Of a DNA stretch of 35,879 bases, positions 1 to 7,629 are shown one piece after another. Source of the DNA: an uncultured Clostridia bacterium. Its GTDB lineage: Bacteria; Bacillota; Clostridia; UBA1381. Below the pieces are notes generated by a model that saw only the letters and a list, made by a program, of their open reading frames with translations, had not been told where the DNA came from and ran no database searches. Made by a program: the position numbers and the translations under genes. The stretch lies in the NCBI GenBank assembly GCA_934486735.1, contig CAKSQL010000030.1, positions 1 through 35,879 of the forward strand, written 5' to 3'. Each line of letters begins with the position of its first letter. Position 1 is the stretch's first letter.

Positions 1-30
1 AAGAAAATGAGGCAGCTTAAAACTGCCTCA
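1..30 (-). terminator. Intrinsic terminator of pnp
   Basis: On the minus strand the 8-bp stem TGAGGCAG/CTGCCTCA (arms 23-30 and 8-15) with a 7-nt loop is followed by TTTTCTT. It lies about 50 nt past the pnp stop codon, so it should end the rpmE/rpsO/pnp direction of transcription. Confidence 0.85.
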
Positions 31-83
31 AAAATTCCATATAGGATTTTCTACCCCAACTATTGACAAAGAGCCTTAAAATT

Positions 84-2174
84 TTACTCGTCTTCTTTTG
101 CGATTGCATCCTTGTGTGAAAGGCTTATCTTGCCTGTTTTCGGGTCAATGTCCATAACCTTGACGGTGAGCATGTCACCGACATTTACAACATCTTCAAC
201 TTTTGCGATTCTTCTGTCTGCAAGCTTTGAAATGTGGCACAAGCCATCCTTGCCGGGGAGGATTTCAACAAATGCGCCGAATGCAGTGACTGTTTTTACC
301 GGTCCGGTGTAGATTTCACCGACTTCGGGTTCTTTAACAATCAGCTCGATTGCATCGATTGCAGCTTCTCCCGATTCCTGAGTTACGGCAAATATATGAA
401 TTGTTCCGTCGTCTTCAATGTCTATTTTTGCACCGGTATCTGCAACTATTTTTTGAATAACTTTTCCGCCCTGACCTATAACCTCGCGGATTTTATCCGG
501 GTCAATGTGCATTGTGCTTACCTTGGGGGCATACGGAGACAGGTGGTCTCTTGCCTCAGGGATAGCCTTAAGCAGAACATCGTCTATAATATAGTATCTT
601 GCGTCACGAGTTTTTCTTAGTGCTTCCTCGATAACATCGTAGGGAAGACCGTCGTTCTTTATATCGACTTGGATTGCGGTAATACCTTTTTTTGTTCCGG
701 CAACTTTAAAGTCCATTTCGCCGTAGAAGTCTTCAAGACCCTGAATGTCAACCATGGTTGTGAAACCGTTCTCAGTTGTGATAAGACCGCATGAGATACC
801 TGCAACCGGAGCCTTAATCGGTACGCCGGCAGCCATGAGTGCCAAAGTTGACCCACAGACACTGCCCTGTGATGTTGAACCGTTGGAGCTTAAAACCTCC
901 GAAACTGTTCTGATTGCATAAGGGAACTCTGATTCGGACGGGAGTACAGGCACGAGTGAACGCTCTGCAAGCGCACCATGACCGATTTCACGTCTGCCCG
1001 GACCTCTGGACGGCTTTGTTTCGCCGACAGAGTATGACGGGAAGTTGTAGTGATGCATATATCTCTTTGTTTCCTCATCGTCGATGCCGTCAAGACGCTG
1101 CATCTCGGCAAGGGGAGCAAGGGTTGCAACGGTCAGAACCTGAGTTTGTCCTCTTGTGAACAGACCCGAGCCGTGAGTTCTGGGAAGGAGGTCAACCTCT
1201 GCCGAAAGGGGACGAATCTGGTCAAGACTTCTGCCGTCTACGCGGCGACCCTGTACAAGCCAGTTACGAACAATTTCTTTCTGCATTTTATAGAGAATTT
1301 CCTGAATTTCATCCGAAATATCCGGGAATGTTTCTCCCAATTTTTCAATCAATTCATCCGTTATTACGCCGAGACGCTCGTCACGAACGTTTTTATCGTC
1401 TGTATCGAGAGCATGCTGTATTTTCTCATATGACATTTCTTTAACAGCGTCCCAAAGCGGCTGATTGAGCGTATGTGCTTCATATTCAAATTTTTCTTTT
1501 CCTATCTCTTTTTGAATATCGCTGATAAAGTCACAAATTTCTTTTATGGTTTGATGAGCAAACTTAATTCCTTCAAGCATAACGCTTTCTTCAACTTCAT
1601 TTGCGGCAGCTTCAATCATAACCACCTTGGCTTTTGTGCCGGCAACGGTTACGAGCATGTCCGACTTTTCGCGCTGGGCAACTGTCGGGTTGATAACATA
1701 TTCGCCGTCAACAAGACCGAGCCAAACGCCGCCGATCGGTCCGTTCCAGGGAATGTCCGATATGGAAATTGCGATGGATGTGCCTATCATTGCTGCAACT
1801 TCGGGCGGATTGTCCTGCTCTACCGAAAGAACGGTTGCGACAACCGATACGTCATTTCTCAAATCCGACGGGAACAAAGGTCTTATCGGACGGTCGATAA
1901 CGCGGCTTGTAAGAATAGCCTTTTCGGACGGCTTGCCCTCACGCTTTATATATCCGCCGGGGATTTTACCAACGGCGTAAAGTTTTTCTTCGTAGTCAAC
2001 ACTCAAAGGGAAGAAGTCAACGCCCTCTCTCGGAGTTCTTGATGCTGTTACGTTTACCATAACAACCGTGTCGCCGTAGCGAACGAGGCAATGTCCGTTT
2101 GCCAGACATGCCATTTTGCCTGTCTCTATGACAAGCGGTCTGCCTGCCAGTGTGGTTTCAAAAGTTTTAAACAT
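84..2174 (-). CDS. pnp: Polyribonucleotide nucleotidyltransferase (PNPase)
   Basis: PNPase is the phosphorolytic 3'-to-5' exoribonuclease of mRNA turnover, a cytoplasmic homotrimer. The 696-residue protein has the full family length and order: a first RNase PH domain, the all-alpha linker, and a second RNase PH domain (about 325-550) with the SSNGSTSQGSVCG catalytic-core segment. A KH domain follows, around GQGGKVIQKI, and a C-terminal S1 domain (GKDGLCHISKL). The ATG is preceded by AAAAAAAGGAGAATATAA on the minus strand, a good SD site. rpsO lies immediately upstream, the widely conserved rpsO-pnp order, but a terminator separates the two. Nothing looks truncated. Confidence 0.98.
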   Translation of the reverse strand: MFKTFETTLAGRPLVIETGKMACLANGHCLVRYGDTVVMVNVTASRTPREGVDFFPLSVDYEEKLYAVGKIPGGYIKREGKPSEKAILTSRVIDRPIRPLFPSDLRNDVSVVATVLSVEQDNPPEVAAMIGTSIAISISDIPWNGPIGGVWLGLVDGEYVINPTVAQREKSDMLVTVAGTKAKVVMIEAAANEVEESVMLEGIKFAHQTIKEICDFISDIQKEIGKEKFEYEAHTLNQPLWDAVKEMSYEKIQHALDTDDKNVRDERLGVITDELIEKLGETFPDISDEIQEILYKMQKEIVRNWLVQGRRVDGRSLDQIRPLSAEVDLLPRTHGSGLFTRGQTQVLTVATLAPLAEMQRLDGIDDEETKRYMHHYNFPSYSVGETKPSRGPGRREIGHGALAERSLVPVLPSESEFPYAIRTVSEVLSSNGSTSQGSVCGSTLALMAAGVPIKAPVAGISCGLITTENGFTTMVDIQGLEDFYGEMDFKVAGTKKGITAIQVDIKNDGLPYDVIEEALRKTRDARYYIIDDVLLKAIPEARDHLSPYAPKVSTMHIDPDKIREVIGQGGKVIQKIVADTGAKIDIEDDGTIHIFAVTQESGEAAIDAIELIVKEPEVGEIYTGPVKTVTAFGAFVEILPGKDGLCHISKLADRRIAKVEDVVNVGDMLTVKVMDIDPKTGKISLSHKDAIAKEDE

Positions 2175-2210
2175 TTATATTCTCCTTTTTTTCTCGGCAG
2201 AACATTTACA

Positions 2211-2262
2211 TTAGCAGATAGGCACAAAGCTTGTATTTGTTAAAAGCTCTCTGCTTATTTGC
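2211..2262 (-). other. Possible pnp leader hairpin
   Basis: The pnp leader can fold on the minus strand as GCAGA/TCTGC (plus-strand arms 2214-2218 and 2250-2254) enclosing AGCTT/AAGCT (2228-2232 and 2244-2248). In enterobacteria pnp is autoregulated through a leader stem processed by RNase III. Whether this stem does anything similar is a guess from position alone. Confidence 0.25.
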
Positions 2263-2287
2263 TAAGAATAAATCCTCCGCCTTTAAT

Positions 2288-2324
2288 TTTAAAAGGCAGA
2301 CGAAAGAGTATTCCGCCTGCCTTT
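2288..2324 (-). terminator. Terminator downstream of rpsO
   Basis: The arms AAAGGCAG (minus-strand 5' arm, at 2317-2324) and CTGCCTTT (2292-2299) form an 8-bp stem about 30 nt after the rpsO stop codon, followed on the minus strand by TTTTAAAATT. The T-run is short, so partial readthrough into pnp is possible. Confidence 0.6.
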
Positions 2325-2354
2325 ATATTGCTTTTTTAAAAGTCAGCGAAAAGC

Positions 2355-2621
2355 TTATTTTCTGAGTCCCAGCTTGCTTACCAAAGCACGATATCTTTCG
2401 ATATCCTGGCTCTTAAGATAGTTCAATAAGCTTCTTCTCTTACCAACCATCATCAAAAGACCGCGTCTTGAATGGTGGTCCTTTTTGTGAACGTTCAAAT
2501 GCTCGTCGTTCAGATGATTGATTCTTTCAGTCAGTAATGCAATCTGAACCTCGGGAGAACCTGTATCGCCCTCGTGGGTTGCGAAAGTAGTGATAATCTC
2601 CTGCTTGCGTTCCTTAGTCAT
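2355..2621 (-). CDS. rpsO: 30S ribosomal protein S15
   Basis: S15 is a primary 16S rRNA-binding protein of the 30S platform. The 88-residue sequence matches the usual length of about 89 without the initiator, and contains the conserved stretches GDTGSPEVQIALLTERI and DHHSRRGLLMMVGKRR. The ATG has the SD sequence TAGGAGGTGAATTTGC before it. It sits between rpmE and pnp on the minus strand. The 108-nt spacer to rpmE is structured and may carry S15 autoregulation. Confidence 0.98.
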   Translation of the reverse strand: MTKERKQEIITTFATHEGDTGSPEVQIALLTERINHLNDEHLNVHKKDHHSRRGLLMMVGKRRSLLNYLKSQDIERYRALVSKLGLRK

Positions 2622-2650
2622 GCAAATTCACCTCCTATTTTCAAATAATC

Positions 2651-2696
2651 CCCGTATGCTGAGAAACCGTTGGTGATTCGGTCATCTAAGCGTAGG
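2651..2696 (-). other. Structured rpsO leader, possible S15 autoregulatory site
   Basis: On the minus strand GCTTAGA (2685-2691) faces TCTCAGC (2658-2664) with one mismatch. Inside this, GACCG faces CGGTT around a 9-nt loop, giving a stacked hairpin just before the rpsO SD site. S15 represses its own mRNA through leader structures in several bacteria. The assignment here is by position and shape only. Confidence 0.3.
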
Positions 2697-2729
2697 TTTA
2701 ACATTGTGTTTTGTGTGTTTAAGCAAACA

Positions 2730-2930
2730 TTATTTGCGGTTGAAACGCTTGTTGAACTTTTCAACACGACCGCCTGTATCAACAAGCTTCTGCTTGCCGG
2801 TGTAGAACGGATGGCATTTTGAACAAATTTCGACCTGGATATTCTCTTTGGTTGAACCTGTTTCAATCACCTCGCCGCAGGCGCATTTAATAGTTGTCTG
2901 CTTATAGTCAGGATGAATTCCTTCTTTCAT
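2730..2930 (-). CDS. rpmE: 50S ribosomal protein L31, zinc-binding form
   Basis: L31 bridges the large and small ribosomal subunits. The 66-residue product has four zinc-ligand cysteines, C16 and C18 (CACGE) and C36 and C39 (CSKCHPFYTG), so it is the zinc-containing paralogue rather than the zinc-free form induced by zinc starvation. The start was placed at the ATG at 2928-2930 because AAGGAGGG lies about 7 nt upstream. A longer in-frame reading to 2975 would begin within the promoter/leader and has no SD. Its own sigma-A promoter lies at 2981-3009. Confidence 0.97.
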   Translation of the reverse strand: MKEGIHPDYKQTTIKCACGEVIETGSTKENIQVEICSKCHPFYTGKQKLVDTGGRVEKFNKRFNRK

Positions 2931-2980
2931 ATTCATTCCCTCCTTATAAGATATTTTCGGCTCACAAAGAACCATTTCAT

Positions 2981-3009
2981 ATTATATCACATATCTTGTT
3001 ATATTGCAA
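2981..3009 (-). promoter_or_regulatory. Sigma-A promoter of rpmE
   Basis: On the minus strand -35 TTGCAA (3004-3009) and -10 TATAAT (2981-2986) are separated by exactly 17 bp and lie about 50 bp upstream of the L31 start. It is divergent from the promoter at 3128, across an AT-rich spacer. Confidence 0.8.
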
Positions 3010-3127
3010 GACATTTTTAAAAATTTTTAAAAATTAATAAATTGCAATAAAATGTTCCCGATAAAAGTCCCGCCTGCGGGCATTATGTTTCAAGATTTAA
3101 ATTTTCTTCAAAATAATATGACAGCTA

Positions 3128-3156
3128 TTGACAATGAGGCAATATTTGAGTATAAT
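3128..3156 (+). promoter_or_regulatory. Sigma-A promoter of the phospholipid gene cluster
   Basis: A consensus TTGACA (3128-3133), a 17-bp spacer and a consensus TATAAT (3151-3156). It shows that the long open frame beginning at 3128 cannot be coding from its first codon, which supports the GTG start at 3197. Confidence 0.9.
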
Positions 3157-3196
3157 AAAATATGTAAAAATATCAAAGGAAAAAGGAGAAGCTGGC

Positions 3197-3775
3197 GTGG
3201 ACAGAAAAGAAATTTTAACGGTGCCCAACTTTTTGAGCATTTTCAGGCTTTTGCTTATACCGGTATATGTATACATTTACCTGCATGCGGACAAGCCGTC
3301 CGATTTTTTTCTTGCGGCGGGAGTTTTGGCAATTTCATCACTGACCGATATGCTTGACGGAATAATAGCAAGAAAATGCAACATGATTTCGAGGCTCGGA
3401 AAAATCCTCGACCCCATTGCCGACAAGGCAACACAGGGCGTGCTGATGATTTGTCTCGGGCTGAGGTATTCGAACATGTGGGTCTTGTTCACATTTTTTG
3501 TGATAAAGGAAGGCTTTATGGCGATAATGGGAATTATAAATTTAAAAAAGGGCAGAATGCTCAGCGGGGCAAAATTCAGCGGAAAGCTTTGCACAACGGT
3601 GCTTTTTATCTGCATGATTCTGCTTATAATGTTCCCCAAAATGCCTGCTCATATGGTAAATACTCTGATAATTCTCAGCGCATTTTTCATGGTTTTTTCA
3701 TTTGTAAGTTACATAGTCGCTTATGCAAGGCATTCGGGTGACTTGGTGAGCATCGGAAAGGAGCGCGGAAAATGA
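3197..3775 (+). CDS. CDP-alcohol phosphatidyltransferase family protein (PgsA-like)
   Basis: A membrane enzyme that transfers a phosphatidyl group from CDP-diacylglycerol to an alcohol, as in phosphatidylglycerophosphate or cardiolipin synthesis. The family signature D-G-x2-A-R-x8-G-x3-D-x3-D is intact (DGIIAR, then G, then D and D in KILDPIADK). The 192-residue product has several hydrophobic helices. GTG at 3197 was chosen because AAGGAG lies 7-8 nt upstream, whereas the frame upstream of it runs through the promoter. The end overlaps the next gene by ATGA. The exact alcohol acceptor is not readable. It may be a second pgsA-type enzyme dedicated to this cluster. Confidence 0.85.
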   Translation: MDRKEILTVPNFLSIFRLLLIPVYVYIYLHADKPSDFFLAAGVLAISSLTDMLDGIIARKCNMISRLGKILDPIADKATQGVLMICLGLRYSNMWVLFTFFVIKEGFMAIMGIINLKKGRMLSGAKFSGKLCTTVLFICMILLIMFPKMPAHMVNTLIILSAFFMVFSFVSYIVAYARHSGDLVSIGKERGK

Positions 3776-4254
3776 CCGAATTGCTTTGGAGTATCTGCTA
3801 TATAGGTCTGACGGGGCTGTTTTCGTTTTACACCGGCGCAATACTGCCGAGAAAGTGGTTTCATGACGACAAAGCGCCCTTTAAGCCATTTAAGTGGGAA
3901 AACAACGGAAAAATTTACGAAAAGCTTAATATAAGGAAGTGGAAGGGTGAAATACTGGACATGAGTAAAATCATGACGATAATTCTTCCCAAAAAGCTGC
4001 CGCTTTCCGCAACCTCGGGCGATGTTCAAAGTCTTATAGCCGAGACCTGTGTTGCAGAAGCGGTGCATTGGTTTTTGTGCGTGGTATCTGTAGAAAACTT
4101 CTGGATATGGCGGAAAAGTGCGGAGGGGATAGTTATCACCCTTTTGTGCATAATCGGCAATATGCCCTTTATTTTGGTGCAGAGATACAACCGTCCGCAC
4201 CTCCGGAAATTGAAGGAGAAAATGCTGAAAAGAGAAAAAAGAAGTGAGGCTTAA
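3772..4254 (+). CDS. CrtO-like putative membrane acyltransferase
   Basis: A 160-residue membrane protein that overlaps the previous gene by ATGA. It resembles the family named after staphylococcal CrtO (glycosyl-4,4'-diaponeurosporenoate acyltransferase). Recognisable conserved pieces are the IYEKLNIRKWK segment (about 48-58), an AEAVHW element in the middle, and NMPFILVQRYNRP near the C-terminus. There are hydrophobic segments at the N-terminus (about 1-25) and around 118-138. No carotenoid genes are nearby, so the staphyloxanthin role should not be transferred. A lipid or glycolipid acylation step fits the flanking phosphatidyltransferase and PAP2 genes. The family call is from remembered motif shape; the substrate is unknown. 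Confidence 0.6.
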   Translation: MTELLWSICYIGLTGLFSFYTGAILPRKWFHDDKAPFKPFKWENNGKIYEKLNIRKWKGEILDMSKIMTIILPKKLPLSATSGDVQSLIAETCVAEAVHWFLCVVSVENFWIWRKSAEGIVITLLCIIGNMPFILVQRYNRPHLRKLKEKMLKREKRSEA

Positions 4255-4264
4255 TTTATATATT

Positions 4265-4957
4265 ATGAAAAACTTAAAACTTGCGGCCGATTACAAGAAA
4301 TTTCGGCTTAATAAGCTAAATACGCCGGAGTTTTCGCATCTTTGGCTGCTGCTTTACTGGCCGTTTTACGGAATTGTATTTTTTGTGCTTGAAAGAGTGC
4401 TTAACCTGCAATATATCGATGTGTACTCAAGGCTGGACGACTATATTCCTTTTTGCGAATACTTCATTATTCCTTATTATTTTTGGTTTGCGTTTTTGAT
4501 AGGAATGCTTTTGTATTCACTTCTGTTCAATATAGACACATACAGAAAATATATGATGTACATAATCATAACCTATTCGATAACGCTTGTTATATATATT
4601 ATTTTTCCGACCGAGCAGAATTTGAGACCGCTCACCTTCGAAAGGCATAATATATTTACGATAATAGCGTCAAAGCTGTATAATTTTGATACCAACACAA
4701 ATGTCTGTCCGTCGATACATGTCATAGGTTCGCTTGCGGTGTGCTTTGCGGCATGGAATGACGATAATTTTTCGTCATTCGGATGGAGACTTTTCTTCGC
4801 GGTGTCGACTGTGCTTATAAGCATGTCAACGGTCTTTTTGAAACAGCATTCAATAGTTGATGTCTTTTTTGCGATAATCCTGTCGGCGGTGTGCTATCCG
4901 TTTGTGTTCGGAAAGAGGGCACTAAGGTATTGCAGATACGGGAGGAATAAAGTCTGA
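4265..4957 (+). CDS. PAP2-like membrane phosphatase
   Basis: An integral membrane protein of 230 residues with about six hydrophobic helices. PAP2 (phosphatidic acid phosphatase type 2) core motifs are visible as PSIH (in VCPSIHVIGS) and S-x5-KQHSIVD, which supply the two catalytic histidines and the aspartate. Such enzymes dephosphorylate lipid phosphates or undecaprenyl pyrophosphate, or act as inositol-phosphotransferase-like enzymes. ATG 4265 was preferred. An in-frame GTG at 4244 would add seven residues inside the previous gene, and neither start has a strong SD. As third gene of the cluster it may process the product of the phosphatidyltransferase. The first 107-bp repeat begins inside its stop codon. 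Confidence 0.75.
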   Translation: MKNLKLAADYKKFRLNKLNTPEFSHLWLLLYWPFYGIVFFVLERVLNLQYIDVYSRLDDYIPFCEYFIIPYYFWFAFLIGMLLYSLLFNIDTYRKYMMYIIITYSITLVIYIIFPTEQNLRPLTFERHNIFTIIASKLYNFDTNTNVCPSIHVIGSLAVCFAAWNDDNFSSFGWRLFFAVSTVLISMSTVFLKQHSIVDVFFAIILSAVCYPFVFGKRALRYCRYGRNKV

Positions 4958-5385
4958 ATAAAATCGCCCATAGCACTACTTTTTGTTCGGGGCGGTACGA
5001 TAGTACAGCACCGCTCACTGCAAAGCAGCACTCTGAACGATTTTCTTTCAGACTTTAAGGTGGAATAAAATCACCCACAGCACTACTTTTTGTTCGGGGC
5101 GGTACGATAGTACAGCACCGCTCACTGCAAAGCAGCACTCTGAACGATTTTCTTTCAGACTTTAAAGTGGAATAAAATCACCCACAGCACTACTTTTTTG
5201 TTCGGGGGAGCGAAGCGGCTTAACGGCAGTGAGAAGTGCATATGTACAGAGCAGTGGCGTTACCTGAATCAAAGATTCGGAACGCTGCTAAAATGGCACT
5301 CGTTGCCGAATTAAAAATTCAGACTCGGGCGCAGCCGCTCACTGCAAAGCAGCTGCTCGCGAACGATTTTCTTTCAGACTTTAAG
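4956..5385. repeat. Tandem 107-bp intergenic repeat, two full copies and an interrupted third
   Basis: Copies at 4956-5062 and 5063-5169 differ at only about three positions. A third copy starts at 5170, loses similarity after about 5207 and regains it at 5335-5385 (from CCGCTCACTGCAAAGCAG to CTTTCAGACTTTAAG), so a 127-bp segment replaces its middle. Each full unit holds two foldable parts: GCGGT/ACCGC around GTAC-gata-GTAC, and TCTGAA/TTCAGA around a 9-nt loop. The inserted segment has its own hairpins (CTGAATC/GATTCGG) and an inverted copy of part of the unit (CGGCAGTGAG against CTCACTGC). No credible gene lies here. An open frame at about 5236-5421 is a translation of repeat sequence. Confidence 0.9.
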
Positions 5386-5423
5386 TTTTGTGCCTTGCGG
5401 CGTGGAAAGGAATGGTTATAAAA

Positions 5424-5849
5424 ATGAAGAAAATAACTGTTATAAACGGCGTAAATCTGAACATGCTCGGAATAAGAGAGCCGGGGATTTACGGAGACGA
5501 GAACCTCGAAAGCCTCTATAAAAAAATATCTGAAAAAGCGGCGGAGCTTGGCACAGAGGTGACTTTTTTTCAAAGCAATATAGAGGGAGAGATAGTGAAC
5601 GAGATACACAAATGCTACGGCACAGCGGACGGAATTATCATAAATCCGGGTGCGTTCACACATTATTCCTATGCAATCCGCGACGCGCTTGCCTCGGTCA
5701 AAATTCCGGCTGTGGAAGTGCATATATCAAATGTACATAAGCGCGAGGAGTTCAGGCATGTATCCGTAACCGCACCGGAGTGTACGGGACAGATATGCGG
5801 ACTGGGAACGGACGGATATCTGTACGCTTTGGAGGCACTTTCAAAATGA
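5424..5849 (+). CDS. aroQ: 3-dehydroquinate dehydratase, type II
   Basis: It catalyses the third step of the shikimate pathway, 3-dehydroquinate to 3-dehydroshikimate, as a cytoplasmic dodecamer. The 141-residue length is normal. The type II signature begins at the N-terminus (INGVNLNMLGIREP), with the catalytic tyrosine at Y23. NPGAFTH supplies N74 and H80, and VEVHISN supplies H100. ATG 5424 was chosen because AAGGA lies about 11 nt upstream, while the in-frame ATG at 5412 touches the SD. The frame further upstream reads into the repeat. Its stop overlaps the next start as ATGA, so it is translationally coupled to the M24 peptidase. Confidence 0.96.
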   Translation: MKKITVINGVNLNMLGIREPGIYGDENLESLYKKISEKAAELGTEVTFFQSNIEGEIVNEIHKCYGTADGIIINPGAFTHYSYAIRDALASVKIPAVEVHISNVHKREEFRHVSVTAPECTGQICGLGTDGYLYALEALSK

Positions 5850-6883
5850 GAAAAGATAAGCTTAATATGAAGAATTGCGACGGATATTATATCACAGGCA
5901 AAGCAAATATATTTTATTACAGCGGTTTCACCTCGGAGGATGCCGCACTGCTGATAACAAAGGACAAGTCTTATATAATAACAGATTCGCGTTACATTGT
6001 TCAGGCAAAGGAGCAGGCGCCGGACTTTGAAATGTATAATATAGCAGACGGACTCGGCAAACTTTTCGAATCGGTACGGCTCGGGAAAATCGGATATGAA
6101 GAAAATCGGATTACGGTCGGCGCATTTGAGCAGCTGAAAAAAGCCGCGCCCAAAACGGAGTTTTTTGCGGCTGGGGAGGAAATATCCAAGCCAAGGCGCA
6201 TAAAAGAACCGTCGGAAACAGAGAAAATACGCTGCGCAGAGGCGTTGGGAGACGCTGCGTTTGAGCATGCTCTGAAAATTTTGCATGAGGGCATGACCGA
6301 GAAAGAGGCGGCATTTGAAATAGAAATGTTCATGCGAAAAAACGGTGCGTCGGGACTTTCGTTCGAAACGATAGCGGCATCGGGAAAGAGATCGGCAATG
6401 CCGCATGGGACAGCGAGCGAAAAGGTTATCGAATGCGGAGATTTTCTGACCCTTGATTTCGGATGTGTGCTTGACGGATATTGCTCCGACATGACAAGAA
6501 CCGTTGTGTTCGGAAATGCCGACAGCCGCCAAAGAGAAATGTATGACGTTGTGCTTGCGGCACAGAGGGCAGGAATCGCGGCGGCAAAAAACGGCGCGCG
6601 GTGCTGCGATGTCGACGCCGCGGCGAGAAAGGTCATAGCGGACGCAGGCTACGGAAAATATTTTTCGCACAGCCTGGGTCACAGTGTGGGGATAGAAATT
6701 CACGAGTCGCCCAATTTTTCGCCAAAAAGCCGCGATATTGCCGAAGCCGGAAATGTTATAACGGTCGAGCCGGGTATCTATATTGAGGATTTTGGCGGCG
6801 TAAGGATAGAAGATATCGTCGTAATCGGGGCGGATTTTGTGGAAAATATAACAAAATCTGAAAAAGATTTAATAATTATTTAA
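5846..6883 (+). CDS. pepP: M24 family Xaa-Pro aminopeptidase
   Basis: A cytoplasmic dimetal aminopeptidase that removes N-terminal residues preceding proline. In the 345-residue protein a creatinase-like N-domain (1-120) precedes the pita-bread domain. The metal ligands are visible as D204 (LTLDFG), D215 (YCSDMTRT), H279 (SLGHSVG), E308 (VEPGIY) and E322 (GVRIED). The ATG at 5846 overlaps the aroQ stop and has GGAGG upstream. The aroQ-pepP-efp order is common in Clostridia. The symbol is a family-level choice; the enzyme could equally be a PepQ-like dipeptidase. Confidence 0.9.
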   Translation: MRKDKLNMKNCDGYYITGKANIFYYSGFTSEDAALLITKDKSYIITDSRYIVQAKEQAPDFEMYNIADGLGKLFESVRLGKIGYEENRITVGAFEQLKKAAPKTEFFAAGEEISKPRRIKEPSETEKIRCAEALGDAAFEHALKILHEGMTEKEAAFEIEMFMRKNGASGLSFETIAASGKRSAMPHGTASEKVIECGDFLTLDFGCVLDGYCSDMTRTVVFGNADSRQREMYDVVLAAQRAGIAAAKNGARCCDVDAAARKVIADAGYGKYFSHSLGHSVGIEIHESPNFSPKSRDIAEAGNVITVEPGIYIEDFGGVRIEDIVVIGADFVENITKSEKDLIII

Positions 6884-6890
6884 AAAAAAC

Positions 6891-6919
6891 TTGTAATTTG
6901 CGTAAAAATATATTACAAT
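6891..6919 (+). promoter_or_regulatory. Sigma-A promoter of efp
   Basis: TTGTAA (6891-6896), a 17-bp spacer and TACAAT (6914-6919), immediately after the peptidase stop codon. The leader to the efp ATG is about 105 nt. Confidence 0.7.
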
Positions 6920-6972
6920 ATAAGTATATGGGTAATTGGAATTGGAAAACGACAGTTTTAAAATTGCCCGAA

Positions 6973-7032
6973 TGATGTTCCGGGGAGGTAACAGATCCGG
7001 AGGATAAATCTAAAATAACGGAGGATAAAAAT
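6973..7032 (+). other. efp leader with repeated SD-like motifs and an 11-codon open frame
   Basis: GGGGAGG, CGGAGGATAAA and again CGGAGGATAAA occur in succession before the efp ATG. The last is the functional SD. A start-to-stop frame of 11 codons beginning with two ATG codons (from 6973) ends in the middle GGAGGATAA, but has no SD of its own. It may be incidental, or a small upstream ORF. Confidence 0.3.
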
Positions 7033-7590
7033 ATGATTTCAGCAGGAGATTTCAGAAACGGTATTACGTTCGAACTGGATGGCAATGTATTCCAGGTTGT
7101 CGAGTTCCAGCACGTAAAGCCGGGAAAGGGTGCGGCATTTGTAAGAACAAAGATTAAAAATGTTATCACAGGTGCAGTGGTTGAAAGAACTTTCAGACCT
7201 ACAGAGAAAATGCCCAAGGCTCATATCGAAAGAAAGGATATGGAGTATTCCTACACAGACGGAGACCTTTACTATTTCATGGATCAGGAAACTTTTGATA
7301 TGATTCCGATAGGCAAGGAGCAGGTCGGCGATTCATTGAAGTTTGTGAAGGAAAATATGGTATGTAAGATTTTGTCTTACAAGGGCAGTGTGTTCGGAAT
7401 TGAGCCGCCGACATTTGTTGAGCTGGCAATCACCGAGACCGAGCCTGGCTTCAAGGGCGATACGGCAACAGGCGCAACAAAGCCTGCAACACTGGAAACA
7501 GGTGCGGTTATCCAGGTTCCGCTGTTTGTTGACGGAAGCGATATCATTCGTGTAGACACAAGAACAGGGGAGTACATGGAAAGAGTTTAA
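7033..7590 (+). CDS. efp: Translation elongation factor P
   Basis: EF-P binds between the ribosomal P and E sites and rescues ribosomes stalled at polyproline. The 185-residue protein has the standard three beta-barrel domains. The domain I tip carries the loop PGKGAAF, whose lysine (K32) is the position modified in many bacteria. The ending SGDIIRVDTRTGEYMERV type motif is present (SDIIRVDTRTGEYMERV). The ATG follows CGGAGGATAAAA. No EpmA/YmfI-type modification gene is in the window. Confidence 0.97.
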   Translation: MISAGDFRNGITFELDGNVFQVVEFQHVKPGKGAAFVRTKIKNVITGAVVERTFRPTEKMPKAHIERKDMEYSYTDGDLYYFMDQETFDMIPIGKEQVGDSLKFVKENMVCKILSYKGSVFGIEPPTFVELAITETEPGFKGDTATGATKPATLETGAVIQVPLFVDGSDIIRVDTRTGEYMERV

Positions 7591-7629
7591 TTCCTGTACA
7601 GACTCGGATTGAAAGGAATAGGTGTAATT

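Noticed and set aside
4956..5385. CRISPR array
   Set aside because: The units are 107 bp and nearly identical throughout, with no alternation of short repeats and unique spacers.
5236..5421. 61-codon open frame between the repeats and aroQ
   Set aside because: It is a translation of the third repeat copy, has no SD, and ends in the aroQ leader.
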